Shown here: one piece after another, positions 21,401-31,779 of the stretch
Layout: each line of letters begins with the position of its first letter
How positions within the stretch are numbered: the first letter of the stretch is position 1
Assembly: GCA_003184365.1 (NCBI GenBank)
Contig: NKYR01000093.1
Location: forward strand, 1 to 64,000
Source of the DNA: Evernia prunastri
Lineage: Eukaryota > Ascomycota > Lecanoromycetes > Lecanorales > Parmeliaceae
Direction: 5' to 3'
DNA length: 64,000 bases
Notes under the pieces: model-generated
Database searches by the model: none
Told to the model about the DNA's origin: nothing
What the model saw: only the letters and a program-made list of their open reading frames with translations
Translations under genes and position numbers: made by a program

Positions 21401-22150
21401 CACGCTTTCCCCTCCCGCATGACCATAGGCATGTTTATCGAGTCTTTGGCTGGGAAAGCTGGTGCTCTCCACGGATTGGCGCAAGACTCGTCACCGTGGC
21501 GCTTCTCAGAGCAAGATACAGCTGGTGATTACTTCGGCGAACAGCTCCAACTAGCAGGATTCAACTACCACGGCAACGAGCCCATGTACTCTGGTATCAC
21601 CGGCCGCGAATTTGCTGCGGACATCTACTTGGGAGTGGTCTTCTATCAGCGCTTGCGCCACATGGTGAACGACAAGTTCCAAGTCAGGACGACCGGCCCC
21701 GTGACCGCGCTGACGGGCCAACCCATAAAGGGAAGAGCAAAGGGAGGAGGAATAAGGGTCGGAGAGATGGAAAGGGATGCATTATTGGCGCATGGATGTG
21801 CGTTCTTATTGCAGGATCGGCTCATGGGATGTAGTGATTATAGACGGGAATGGATCTGCAGAGGTTGTGGGAGCTTTCTGAGTACCCAGCCGACAGTTTG
21901 GGGGAGCGGTATGGGAAGGAAGGGAAGGGGGACCGGAGTCGTGAGATGTAGGAGGTGCGCGAAGAGGGTGGATGATTTGCTTCAAGAGGGGAAGGAGGTG
22001 GGGATGGGTGAGGAGTGGGAGGACGGCTTGGGAGGCAGATGGGTAGGGGGCGAGAATACGACAATCGTTGCTATACCAGGTGTGTTGAGGTATCTGGATG
22101 TGGAATTGAGTGCCATGGGTGTGAAGATGAGATTCAACGTTGCACCTTGA
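18446..22150 (+). CDS. RPA2: DNA-directed RNA polymerase I second-largest subunit (RPA2/RPA135)
   Basis: Intronless 1234-residue protein; the yeast orthologue has about 1200. It forms, with the largest subunit, the catalytic core of Pol I, which transcribes rRNA in the nucleolus. Beta-subunit landmarks appear in order: GGYFIVNGIEKII near residue 195, the lobe and protrusion, GYDMDDAMILSKSA near 793, KFSSRHGQKGVCS near 950, INPHAFPSRMTIGM, and GRAKGGGIRVGEMERDALL. The C-terminal zinc ribbon (CRGCG ... VRCRRCAKR, about 1137-1175) has a glycine-rich insertion between its cysteine pairs. The N-terminus (HWTANFDTVRREKLFKHPP) and the SLNDIGAKS segment fit RPA2 rather than the Pol II or Pol III paralogues. 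The start codon is the first ATG before the conserved region. Confidence 0.97.
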   Translation: MPSSSAASPTDTHWTANFDTVRREKLFKHPPKDHTPYPALVEAIDPHINSFNALFDTSKLLEASLNDIGAKSVLDGEQETPEQRAQRLEDGKPRERRNKFSVRIRELFLEKAALPPTNKFSTQNREIYPAECRERHATYRGKLRARVEYRLNGGEWHETIRDMGQIPIMLKTNRCHLEKNTPSQLVQHKEESEELGGYFIVNGIEKIIRMLIVSRRNYPMAIVRGSFVNRGSAYTKYGMQIRSVRPDQTSQTNVLHYLNDGNVTFRFSWRKNEYLVPVMMILKALVETNDREIFEGLIGVADSQGVDKTFMTERVELLLRTYKAYKLNGKAKTRAYLGEKFKPVLGVSDDISDQDAGSEFLRKIVLVHLGNVDVTESQNVDKFKMLLFMIRKLYSLVAGECAVDNPDAVSSQEILLPGFLYGMIIKEKIDDWLRSVQSACQEWSLKNDKAKFTDPNFLQDFPVKILKKTNENLGGLLEYFLSTGNLISPTGLDLQQTSGFTVVAEKINFYRFISHFRMVHRGSFFAQLKTTTVRKLLPESWGFLCPVHTPDGSPCGLLNHLAHKCNITTYSLDVSAIPRLLAQLGVSDDSSASVEDKVVVQLDGRILGFCTPKQARIIGDTLRYWKVEGSHRIPKELEVGYIPNAVGGQYPGVYIFSQAARMIRPVKYLPLDKVDFIGPFEQPFMSVACTDNEIESGESSHVEYDPTNILSIVANQTPFSDFNQSPRNMYQCQMGKQAMGTPGTSIRYRTDNKTYRLQTGQTPIVRPPLYNEYGLDNYPNGMNAVVAVISYTGYDMDDAMILSKSAHERGFGHGTIYKTKIIRLNENDRGSSGQVKSARAIKNLFGFAPNSHVSASTRNKLDSDGLPHIGAKINEGDPLCASHTVNYDPTKTTSTPYINRDGINTLHKYKDSETAYIEEVRVLGSETGSEPCQTLSIKLRVPRSPVIGDKFSSRHGQKGVCSQKWPAIDMPFSESGIIPDIIINPHAFPSRMTIGMFIESLAGKAGALHGLAQDSSPWRFSEQDTAGDYFGEQLQLAGFNYHGNEPMYSGITGREFAADIYLGVVFYQRLRHMVNDKFQVRTTGPVTALTGQPIKGRAKGGGIRVGEMERDALLAHGCAFLLQDRLMGCSDYRREWICRGCGSFLSTQPTVWGSGMGRKGRGTGVVRCRRCAKRVDDLLQEGKEVGMGEEWEDGLGGRWVGGENTTIVAIPGVLRYLDVELSAMGVKMRFNVAP

Positions 22151-22263
22151 TAATCGCAACATCAATGATGAGCCGCGAAGCTTTAAAAGTCCCAGGCGCT
22201 TCTTCCTTGTGTATTCTATTCGATTTGTGTGTATATGTTTAAGCAGCGTTACATATTTGTGAT

Positions 22264-23934
22264 TTAATAAGTCGAAGTGCTCCGACTGGAAGTACCGTCG
22301 GAAGCCATTGTCTCTTGACCTGGAGTCCGCACTTCTACATCCACTTTTGCGCCTGACCCCTGCTTGCTCCAGTGCTTTTTCTTCCCGAGCTTCGTCAAAT
22401 CTTGGGCCCACTCCTTTACAGTTCCAACGAGATCCTGGCGGAGGACGGTGATCTTCAGCCAGCAATGCTGGGTAGATGACAATCCCGATTCGACCGCAAT
22501 ATTCTCTTCATCGTCCCGTACCACACCCGCCGGGAAAAGACTCGCGATTCCCTCTGCCACTCGACCGACGTATTTAGTCCACCAGCTAAGGTGTCCCGTC
22601 AGTACCTGGAGACTGTCGTACAGGGGGACATCTGCTCCACTGAGGTCCGAACCCCATCTCTCGCACAGAATCAGGGCCAATAGTCCTCGTTCCTGGTGAT
22701 TGAGACCGTGTGCGCCCGCAAGAACACCCGTGGTGGTACTGCGGAGAGCTGCAGCCGCACGGATATCTTTGGGCATAGAGCCATGGAAGTAGAGCAGATT
22801 TACTGTTGAGCTGAGCAATTCAGGCTCTATGAAACTGGGCACAGCATTGCGGAGGAGCCTGGTGAGGAAAGCCGCTGATTTCGGTGCGTAGGGAAGCGTC
22901 GATGCCATCAACGGGCTTTGGGCACGTATGGAAGGGGGCAGATTGGAATACAGGAGGCCCTCGCGCACGCCGCCTTGGGTGAACACTACCTTTGAGATGG
23001 GTATCCCGGCCTGAGCAAGCGCTTTGATAACTAGCGAGACCGCAGGAGCTTGCGAAGCGCGACGGGACGAGACTCGAAAGACTGAATCACTTGCTGGAGA
23101 GTCTTCTAGGTCTAGGTTTGAGAAAAACCGGGGAGCGCCGACGCTATAGCAATTGATGATGGGAATAGGATACGGTTGGGTTATTTCGGTCGACATTAGA
23201 ACGTATCCTCTTCCACGGAAGCCTCCACCGCTTAGGTAGAGTGTGTAACCGTTGTATCGATGGGCCTCGTTCTTAAGATTTGGAGGGATCTGTATGTCCT
23301 CCAGACCACTTCGAAACCTCGAGGCAATTTCCTCCCGTAAATTGGCTTCTTTCTGTACACTCACCTCTGACAGTGTAGACATCAACGCTGCTGCACCATA
23401 GGGGAAGCTTATGGATCCGATGGGGCTCATATCCACGTCTCCGTCCGGCTTCTTGACCACCCAGGTCATCTGGACAGAGCCTCCGCCCATATCCATACAG
23501 ATTCCCTTGATGTGACCGATGCTACTGGCTATGCCCATAGCTCCCAGTCTCCCTTCTTCTTCCTTTGTCAGCAACTCCACTTTCCAGCCTGTCTTTTCCT
23601 CGATCCGGCCAAGCAAATCATCTCTGTTGATAGCATTTCTCGTAGCCTCTGTAGCAACCAGCCTGATGTTGCTGTCTTGCACCTCAAAGTCTTGACACGT
23701 TCTTTTGAACTGTAGCAGAACCACGAGGACCTCCTCGATGACGACTGAAGGGATAGGAGCCTTGGTCCCCGTTGCATTCTGCGCGTCATAAAGGGATATA
23801 CCGCAACGACTTTGATAGATGGTGGGAGTTATTCTGGCAGTTGGAGGAGATAGATCAGATATGGAGAAACGAATGCCATTGCTGCCGATATCTACTAATG
23901 CTTGATAGTGCTGGCTCGAGGCTGCCGAGGCCAT
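22264..23934 (-). CDS. RTG2: RTG2-like protein of the Ppx/GppA phosphatase fold
   Basis: Intronless, 556 residues. The actin-like ASKHA fold is shown by DIGSNGIRFSI (residues 15-25), ATEATRNA (94-101) and DMGGGSVQMTWV (148-159), the phosphate-binding loops of exopolyphosphatase/Ppx-GppA proteins. In yeast Rtg2 senses mitochondrial dysfunction and activates the retrograde response; filamentous-fungal members are named retrograde regulation protein 2, but their enzymatic activity is less clear. The second half contains the helical C-terminal domain (about 330-520). The gene is convergent with RPA2, with stop codons only 113 bp apart. A G-run (near 24066-24080) lies upstream of the start. Confidence 0.88.
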   Translation of the reverse strand: MASAASSQHYQALVDIGSNGIRFSISDLSPPTARITPTIYQSRCGISLYDAQNATGTKAPIPSVVIEEVLVVLLQFKRTCQDFEVQDSNIRLVATEATRNAINRDDLLGRIEEKTGWKVELLTKEEEGRLGAMGIASSIGHIKGICMDMGGGSVQMTWVVKKPDGDVDMSPIGSISFPYGAAALMSTLSEVSVQKEANLREEIASRFRSGLEDIQIPPNLKNEAHRYNGYTLYLSGGGFRGRGYVLMSTEITQPYPIPIINCYSVGAPRFFSNLDLEDSPASDSVFRVSSRRASQAPAVSLVIKALAQAGIPISKVVFTQGGVREGLLYSNLPPSIRAQSPLMASTLPYAPKSAAFLTRLLRNAVPSFIEPELLSSTVNLLYFHGSMPKDIRAAAALRSTTTGVLAGAHGLNHQERGLLALILCERWGSDLSGADVPLYDSLQVLTGHLSWWTKYVGRVAEGIASLFPAGVVRDDEENIAVESGLSSTQHCWLKITVLRQDLVGTVKEWAQDLTKLGKKKHWSKQGSGAKVDVEVRTPGQETMASDGTSSRSTSTY

Positions 23935-25011
23935 CGTTGGAATATCTCAGGTAGGTGTTTGGGCAGGCACAAGGGAAGTTGCCATTCAAGAAAGTCGGCT
24001 GCCTTTTGACAGTTCTTCATGGCTCCAGCACGCAGCAACCGCATCGTCAGTAGGGGAGGAGAGGGGGGAGGTGGGGGGGGGGCACGCAGCTGACACCAAA
24101 AAGCAAAAACCGTCAAAGATACGCAATTCCGCGCCTTCTGGACCATATCAGGTGGCATACTTCTCTTTTCTGGCCCTCAAGGTGAATGTAAGATTACGAT
24201 ACCGGTCAGCATACAGTGCACATGCTATCTGGACCGATTCGACTTATATAATTACATCCCACTTCAACTCTCTATGTTTTGTACTCTAAGTGCCTACGAA
24301 GTACATCCCACGCTACTTGACCACGGCCTGCAAAGTCTGCACGAGCTTCCCAGTCGTTTTTGAACACAATCCAAAATTTTTAGAAATCCATGGGAACAAC
24401 AGAAGAAGACTCGGCGTCCTACTGTTACTTTAAACCCTTTCCACATTGACCGCGGCAGCTACATAAATTCCAATCTACCGGACGCTTTCTGATCCATGGC
24501 ACTGACATTCACAAAGACGTGGTCTCTCTTATTCTCTTCAACATTCAACATTGTCGACCAAATGTTCGGTGCGAGCAAGATTGTTCAGACCCGATTTTAG
24601 TCGTCGAAATTCACGGCAATCTCACTTGGATGGCAATTTCATACGAAGCGCTTCAACATATGTATTGCAAACCTATGTCATCGTCGATCCCGAAGGTCTG
24701 AATCACATCCACAACACCTTCTTTCCCCGGATTTGAGGGCGCCCACACCGACACGCGCAGAATAAAAAAAATGAATCTGTAAAAGAATTCACTGGCTTCC
24801 CACGAAAACGGCGTGCAAACTTGGCCCTTAGTTTTTGGACGATACATGACACGCAGCGAGAAGCTATCACAGAATATACTAGGCACATTAGTGTCAGTAT
24901 TGCGCCTTTCAGAACAATCACTGAACAGCAAGACAAGTCTCCAAAGTGAAAATGGTCGAGTCACTCCTGAAACATGTCTTACGACTCAATCGCGGTAACA
25001 AGTAACGGGGC
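23935..25011. other. Intergenic: RTG2 promoter and transporter 3' region
   Basis: The promoter of the RTG2-like gene lies at its low-coordinate end and the 3' region of the MFS gene at its high end. An 11-base G-run occurs near 24070-24080. Short open frames at 24500-24960 lack coding signs. Confidence 0.5.
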
Positions 25012-27534
25012 TCATCTCCGAAATGTACGTACCCTGAATGATGGACCATAGTTCTCTTCACCTACCTCACTCTCTTGCCCTTCTCCACCTGTTTGGTTGA
25101 CCACCCTACTCTTGTTTGGCCTATGCACCTTGTCGAGCTTTCGGTTTTCCCAGGCTAGTAGGCATCGTAGTGAGAAGGCTAGAAACCCAGTAAAGAAAGT
25201 GAAGGCTGCGCTGATAGCCATGCCCTTGATGTATCTTGGACTTTCGTTCGTGGGAAAAGAGTTTGTTCCCAGAAGAGGCTTCTGAATATCAGCAAAATTT
25301 GACATGAAAGGGACGAAAGTCTTACGCCACACTGGCCAATTAGGTTCAAAAGTACAATCCCTGTACCCCTGAAAGTTTCGACTCAGCATGATTCTTCTCT
25401 ATCACGAGGATAAAGCCATAGGCGCAGATCCTGCGAACAAGGGCCTCGAGAAACGTGTTTTAAGAGTCGAGTTGCGGTACTGAATTGAGAGGAACACTTC
25501 AGCAGCGGGACTTACCGTCTCGTGTCACTGCCTTGATTATCTATACTTATTAGCCAGTGATTTCATTGATTCTAACGACTCAGACATACTTGTTACCCAG
25601 GGGAGTATATTTGCAATACCTGAAGGCGAAAGCATTAGATGACTATCCTTTGCCCAAGAGCGGATTGAACAGATTACTTGGAAATATGCCAGACGCTGCC
25701 AGAAATACTCCGAAGTATCTCACCCCAACGGATTTTACAGTGGCCAAAAGGAGGTAACCGATCCCGCCCAGTGTAGTGAGGAACATTATAGTATATCCTC
25801 TTTGCTGGGTCTTGTCCGCAACCCAGGTTGAGAAGATAGTCACAAGAAATGAGACAAAGAACGGAGGTGCGGTCAGGCCCTGGGAGTCAATTGCGTTGAA
25901 CCCCATATCGTTCAGAATCGTCGGCAAAAACACTATTCCAGTCAGTCGTCATCAAAGAGGGGCTGTGAAGACCGAGATGCCTACCGGGAAGCGATGAGAA
26001 GCCAACGTTACAGCTGAAGTACATGAACTGCATTCAATAAGCTATTGAGCAGAGAGGAACGACAGCCGCGGAGCCATCGCAATTCGGAAGTCGTCAAATC
26101 CAAGACTTACGGCCGTGAACCAGCATTTGACGTCCAACAGAGCAAGCCCAACCTCTTTCCAGACTATACCACCCACTCTCTCCACACCACCAACCTGCCG
26201 AACGCCTCGGGCCTTCGCAACGAGCTTTAGGGTGTCAGCGTCAGTAATCTTGCGCAACAATCCTTCACCCACCTTTTCTTCTTTTGTTAAAAAGCGCGCC
26301 TTGTCTGGGGTATCCGGAAGGAAGAAGTATGCAACCGGCGCCATGCAAATGGTTGGGAGGCCTTCGACAAGGAACAACAGACGCCATTTTGCCAGATGAG
26401 GATGCCCCGAAGTTATTCTTTAATGACAATGAGCGCATGGACATAAGGACATTACTAGAGCGAATTTTACCCATAGGCTAGGGCTCCCGAGAATGTTGTC
26501 GCTAGAGGAGCCGCAGAAAGAAAAATGGCAATACGCACTCCGACTTCGTGTCTTAGGTAGAAGAAGGACAGAAGGTACGGTATCCCAGGACCGAAACCAG
26601 CTTCGCTGATTCCGAGAAAGAAACGGCAAGCCATCATTCCACTCCAAGTATTTGTGCCAGATTGAGCCGAAGCAATAACACCCCATCCCAGGCTAGCGCG
26701 GAACTTGCGGTCAGCTTTCTTTTCTGACAATGATCAACACTTGTGAAATGGGCGTGTGGCTAAACAGAGCTGATGGCTCCTATAGTGTTCATTTCTATCG
26801 GGCGGTATTTTCAGTCGGATGGAACACGTACACCGTGAAAGCTAGCCACATACTATCAAATTATTGGGTCAGCATTAACATGTCAAGAAGGGTCTTCGAG
26901 CCATAAAACATGTCTGCAAAAGGCACCACTCCCAAGACGGGCCTCAAGACCCAGGATCTGGTCCGAAAGAGTGTTGGACCTCTAAGAACACCTACTGAGG
27001 CGGTACGATCTTCCACATGAGCACTTGAAATTCGAATATGATGTAGGTTATATAGAAGATCGTTAAAAGCCATTGATATTTGTTGCCAACAAGGTGTAGG
27101 TCCTCCTTCATGCCCGCAATCTGAGCACTGAATTACAGCTTCCGTAGTCAGCAGTGCACTTTTGGGGCAGTATATCGAGCCCCGGGTTGTGGTTTGAGAT
27201 TACGGACAGCCGAGGCATGCCTTACTCAGGACCCAAGGTGCAAAGGAGGAAGTTTAGGATGCGAGACTACGTACTTGCCTATGTTGGAGCGATCGAGGAA
27301 GGCTAGAATATATAAAGATGTGACCAGCGGAACTATCCTGAAGTCCATTTTACGAACGACTCTCCTTTCGATATCGGGAAGGACATGATGCTCGTGTGAT
27401 TGAATGGTCGATTCGATCTCATTCCCTTGAACATCAGTCTTCTCTAGATCGAGAGGTAGGGAAGTGGTTTGATCTTCGACAGGATCAGTGCTGGTTGGAG
27501 GGGGAGCACGCTGGAATTTGCCGAGAAATCCCAT
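25012..27534 (-). CDS. MFS transporter, DAL5/tartrate-type anion:cation symporter
   Basis: Multi-exon major facilitator of the plasma membrane, from the group that takes up allantoate, pantothenate, tartrate and similar anions. The cytosolic N-terminus ends in RRVVRKMDFRIVPLV, followed by TM1 LYILAFLDRSNIG and, across a GTACGT intron, NAQIAG, the family hallmark. Later: CRFFLGISEAGFGPGIPYLLSFFY (near 26590), VEGLPTICMAPVAYFFLPDTP (near 26330), FLPTILNDMGFNAIDSQGLTAPPFF (near 25900), RGTGIVLLNLIGQCG, and SPRYIKGMAISAAF. Eight or more exons are needed. The last splice is uncertain: the frame ends GPSFRVRTFRR at 25012 but has a GTACGT donor inside it, so a short terminal exon is possible. The substrate cannot be told. 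Confidence 0.82.
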
Positions 27535-28231
27535 GCTTGTAGATTACTTGATTTAGGTAGAAACAATAACGAAGAGTGAAAAGCGGTTCGCGGAAGTGAT
27601 AGATGTAGTGTGACAGTACTGCAAGAGAGATTGGAAGAGGGTAAGAGTAAGCAAGCTGAGGATACATAAATAAGGTAAGGTACACCTTACCTTACCTTAC
27701 CTTAGATACAGCACATGACGCGGACTGCGGCATGACCGGCATGATTGGCAAGGGAAGGTTTTTTGTTCCTTGGGTACACAATTACGTGGCTGAGGTACAG
27801 AAGGCGGAGACTGTCGTTCGGTACCTAGGAGTGACAGCTAGCAGCTAGCTCCGCAGATCCTTCTCCGCAGTCATGCTTTCCCCACCATAAGTTACTCTAC
27901 CTCTACTAGCTACCTACTCTCCAGTTTACAACAACAGCCGTTGAATTCTAGGTTCGAGGGATGCATATTGTATTAAGTACTACGTATTACCACATTTCAC
28001 AAAATACCTGAAGTGCGGACTAGACTTAAAAACCGAACGCCTCCTGCACGCTTCAAAACCTGCACTCTGGTCCTAGTCTCTGGCACCTTCTAGGAAGCTA
28101 GTATCGCAATAATTTACAGGTGTACCTCCTAGCGCCCTGGAATGCATGTCGAAAAAGGTTCGTCCCAACCCTGGCGGGTACTTGCTGATGAACACTGGAT
28201 GTCTACAGCACCGTCTTCTTAATGGATGAGT
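27535..28231. promoter_or_regulatory. MFS upstream region and PRE2 downstream region
   Basis: Contains an inverted run of AGGTA units at 27671-27704 (TAAGGTAAGGTA then CACCTTACCTTACCTTACCTTAG) and a second GGTACCTAGG near 27820, within about 290 bp upstream of the transporter start. These are likely promoter or structural elements. No coding sequence is seen. Confidence 0.5.
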
Positions 28232-29245
28232 TCACAGATTCGCTGTGACGTTGCTAAACTCGCCCTTCTCCAACTTCGTCTTCCAAAAGATCGGGTTCGT
28301 GTCCTGTCAAAACCGTCAGTATGTTCGGGACTTGCTTCGTGTTTGGAAAATATTACTCTGAAGCCGTGCTTAACCCAACCATCCTCCTTGACGTGATACA
28401 GGTTGATGAAGCCACCAGAGAACGCATCTCTATGCGTAGCCGCGAGGATGCTTCGAGAGCCAAGCTCGAGTGCTTCTTCTTCCGTTAGGTTGTAGTGGTA
28501 CTCCGCGTCCAGTACTCCGTATGCAAATGTCTGGCCAGATCCCACACAGAACAGATTGCCAGCTAGCCGAGTACCCTCTGAATCGATATAGTACAGCGCA
28601 GGGCCTTCTTGTGGTGTGACACCGGCACACATTGTACCCATGCTCAAACCCATTCCCTTATACGAGTAGACGAGATTCGAAAGGATCTTAGATGCCGCGG
28701 CGACAGATATACGACGCTTGTGGCGAAGCTCGTGGAGTCGACACTGCATACCAAGGTATGCTAACCAATACTGACAATCCTAGCTGCCATTCAGTACAAG
28801 TCTATTCCGTCACCGTTCCCTTGCTCGAGACTTACCGCAGCACCACCGGCCATTGTCCCTAGCAGGCAGTTGTTGATCTCGATCACCTTCTTGACGGTTT
28901 GACTGGCGATCCAATCTCCTGCCGAAGCTCTTGAGTCTGTAGCCACAATAATGCCCCCTTGAAATCGGAAAGCGAGCGTCGTTGTACCGTGTGCAAGCTT
29001 GATGGGACAATTGGGGTTGGCATGATCGTCCGTCAACGCACGGAGGAAGCCTGAGGCCTGAGAGTCATCTTCAGCAGTGGCATTGATTACGGTAGAGCTC
29101 GAGGATAACCCACGTCTCGCATGGGAGGTAATGCAAAGTTCAAGGACAGTGATGGTTTTGCTTGTATCAGCTCTTGGTGCTCGTCTGACGAGTAGCCCTC
29201 ATCCTCAAAAGCTGGGCGGCTATATGTTGCTACTAAAGCGTCCAT
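28232..29245 (-). CDS. PRE2: 20S proteasome subunit beta 5 (chymotrypsin-like)
   Basis: Catalytic beta subunit. The start MDALVATYSRP (29245) begins a propeptide of about 70 residues, and autocleavage at AHG|TTTLAF would expose Thr1. Mature sequence features: GGIIVATDSRASAGDW, KKVIEINNCLLGTMAGGAADCQYW (split by an intron), YKGMGLSMGTMCAG, and the C-terminal TNPIFWKTKLEKGEFSNVT. Four exons; the last begins after GACAG near 28266-28270 and stops at 28232. The second exon starts ASGFLRALTDDHANPNCPIK. All active-site regions are intact. The gene is divergent to NAB2 with a 381-bp shared promoter. Confidence 0.95.
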
Positions 29246-29626
29246 CTTGACGACTGACTGTGTTAAGGATTTGAAAGGGAATATGAGGGGCGCAATAGCA
29301 GCAAGTAGTGAAACTGGGGACTGACTCGACTGATGTGAATGAGTCGTGCAGGAAAGCACCAGCTGGGTCCACGCAACATGCCAAGACACAAGCTGTTTTA
29401 ATATAAGGCTGAATATTAGTACGGATGTACAAGAACCTTATTACACTCCACTTCACAGTCCAACACTCATTGATAATCTAATACAAGAATTATTGACGGC
29501 GCAACTTTTTACAATATCCATGAGTCAATAACTTTACTCGGAGCGTTTAGAAAAGATCCTAACCTTCGTTACCATCAACCACAGCTTCCACTTACAGCTT
29601 CCACTTCCTCATCCATCAAGGCCGCT
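29246..29626. promoter_or_regulatory. Divergent promoter PRE2 / NAB2
   Basis: A 381-bp spacer between the starts of two divergent housekeeping genes; both promoters must lie here. No TATA-like element stands out. I did not see a match to the yeast Rpn4 (PACE) site. Confidence 0.5.
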
Positions 29627-31342
29627 ATGGCCGTAGAAGTGACACTTAACACGCCTCTTGCTGAAGCACTCAGCAATGTGGTCCAGCCAAAACTCTCGGA
29701 GGTGGGATGGAGTACCGGGGGCCTTGACGACTCAGCGCTTGGAGAGTACATCATTCTAATGCTCGTGAACGGGAAAACACAGGAACAAATTGCGGCCGAG
29801 CTCTCCAACGATCTGCTTAATCTCGGACCTGATGATACTGGAGCAACGGATTTTGCAAAATGGCTTTTCGAACAGGTCCATATCCTGAACGGTCAACTGA
29901 ACGGGCCTCCTGCCTCTCAGACATCACAAGGGCAGCAAGGACAGGCAATACCATCATATATAGATGAAGGGAGCCTACCCAGAGATGGAAACAGACAGCT
30001 TAATGATGGAGGAGGTACTGATGCTGAAATGGGGGAAGCTATGGACGGGGTTCAGAATGGGGTCATGTATGCATCCGTCATACGCGACTTTGTCGTTTGC
30101 AGATCACTAACAGAGGCAAATAGACCGACCGGCCCCAAGTCAATGCGGAATCCTTCACGAAACGGTAACAAGAGGATGATAGGTCAAATATCAAAAGCCA
30201 TGGATCGATCAAGCGACGCTGTCCTTCATCGCGTCCGACCACAGCAAGGCACCGAGCGTATCAATATGCACAGTCGACTGCCACCAAAAGGCCCCCGAAA
30301 TGATCAAATTCGGGTTCCAAGAACACAAACAAACGGAAGACCAATGGGCATGCCTAATGGAAGCATGCCCAACGGTGGAGCGGCGGGTCCGTTGATACAG
30401 ATGACGCCACAGCAGCAAATGCAGCTGATGTCTATGTATGAAGAGCAGGCGCGAATGATGCAACAACTCTTTTCGCCTCAACAGCATCAACAAATGTTCA
30501 TGCCAGCGATGAACCCGACTTTACAGACTAGCGGTGCACCGTCAAGGCAACAGCCAGGCCGTTCGCTCTTCGAGAGGGTGGAAGGCAAACCGCAACAGCA
30601 GAACGGACACTTCACCAACAAAGGTCCGCAATCTAACGGACGCCATTTCCATTCTCAAGAGCTTTCTAAAAATCCGGACATTCCAATCAGTAACAACCAT
30701 GGCGACATCTCGTCATCTATGGAGGTCGAAAGCTCGCAGGACAATCCGGCTGAATCGACTTCAGAGACCATTTGCAGGTTTAATTTGACTTGCACAAAAA
30801 GGGATTGCCCCTACGCACATCAATCTCCTGAGGCACCACCTGGAACCACCATTGACGTGAATGACGAGTGTCCGTTCGGTGCTGCCTGCAAGAACCGAAA
30901 GTGCGTTGGCCGTCATCCGTCGCCCGCACAGAAGATCAGTCATCAATCCGAGCAGGACTGCAGGTTTTTTCCGCATTGCACAAATCCTGCGTGTCCATTT
31001 CGACACCCTACCGCGATGCCTCCTTGCAGGTTCGGCGCTGATTGCAAGAAGGAAGGATGTAAATTCACGCACGTCAAGACCATGTGTCGATTTAATCCTT
31101 GCTTGAACCCACAATGTCCCTTCAAGCATGCTGAGGGTCAGAAAAGAGGAGTCTTTGGAGACAAGGTTTGGCGGGTGGCGAATGACAGTGAAGACAAGAG
31201 CCATGTCAGCGAGCGGAAGTTTGTCGACGATATGGGGGAAGAGGAGTTGGTGGTACCGGACGTTAAAGTCGATGATATCAAGGCCGAGGACCAAACGCAT
31301 GGATCTCAGAGTTCGAGCTTAGGGGCCGAGGTTGTTACATGA
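29627..31342 (+). CDS. NAB2: Nab2-type nuclear poly(A) RNA-binding protein with CCCH zinc fingers
   Basis: 571 residues. The N-terminal 90 residues (TPLAEALSNVVQPKLSEVGWS..., DSALGEYIILML, GAGATDFAKWLF-like helix) form a PWI-like fold as in Nab2/ZC3H14, which contacts the nuclear pore. A Gln/Met-rich low-complexity middle follows. The C-terminal third (from about residue 382) has five closely spaced CCCH fingers with short spacing (CRFNLTCTKRDCPYAH, CPFGAACKNRKCVGRH, CRFFPHCTNPACPFRH, CRFGADCKKEGCKFTH, CRFNPCLNPQCPFKH) that bind poly(A). Role: poly(A) length control and mRNA export. A stretch at 30068-30118 has intron-like features (GTATGC, CACTAACAG), but removing it would not keep the frame, so I leave it as coding. 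Confidence 0.9.
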   Translation: MAVEVTLNTPLAEALSNVVQPKLSEVGWSTGGLDDSALGEYIILMLVNGKTQEQIAAELSNDLLNLGPDDTGATDFAKWLFEQVHILNGQLNGPPASQTSQGQQGQAIPSYIDEGSLPRDGNRQLNDGGGTDAEMGEAMDGVQNGVMYASVIRDFVVCRSLTEANRPTGPKSMRNPSRNGNKRMIGQISKAMDRSSDAVLHRVRPQQGTERINMHSRLPPKGPRNDQIRVPRTQTNGRPMGMPNGSMPNGGAAGPLIQMTPQQQMQLMSMYEEQARMMQQLFSPQQHQQMFMPAMNPTLQTSGAPSRQQPGRSLFERVEGKPQQQNGHFTNKGPQSNGRHFHSQELSKNPDIPISNNHGDISSSMEVESSQDNPAESTSETICRFNLTCTKRDCPYAHQSPEAPPGTTIDVNDECPFGAACKNRKCVGRHPSPAQKISHQSEQDCRFFPHCTNPACPFRHPTAMPPCRFGADCKKEGCKFTHVKTMCRFNPCLNPQCPFKHAEGQKRGVFGDKVWRVANDSEDKSHVSERKFVDDMGEEELVVPDVKVDDIKAEDQTHGSQSSSLGAEVVT

Positions 31343-31779
31343 TCAGGAGCACTGGGTTTCAAGGAGGAAGCGATCGATACGACCGATTTAGGCGCAAAGG
31401 GTTTGGAAAGTTGCATATTACACATATTCACATCAGGCTGGTGTCCGTCTTCCAAAGCACGCTCAGTCTTGAGCGGTTTCCAGGAAGGAGATAATCAGAG
31501 CGGCTTTACGTTAGGTAGCGTTGGCAAGCCTTAGAGCTAGGTATCTTCTGTTCCCTTAGATAGCAAACATGTAAATGGTACGAGATTGGGCTCTCCCTCA
31601 AGAAGATACGTACACCGTTCAGTCGATTAGTATATCACATCAAAATGCTGTGTTGGTAGGGTACTTATTTATATCGTAAATCCAAACCGCACTCCGTCCT
31701 TTCGTTGAGCTACGGCCACTGTACTCCGTACCTAGTATACCTCATCCAAACCACACAAGGTGGATCCAGGGATTTTCTC
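31343..31779. other. Spacer NAB2 to HEM14
   Basis: Tandem genes; the stretch holds the NAB2 3' region and the HEM14 promoter. No coding region or repeat seen. Confidence 0.5.
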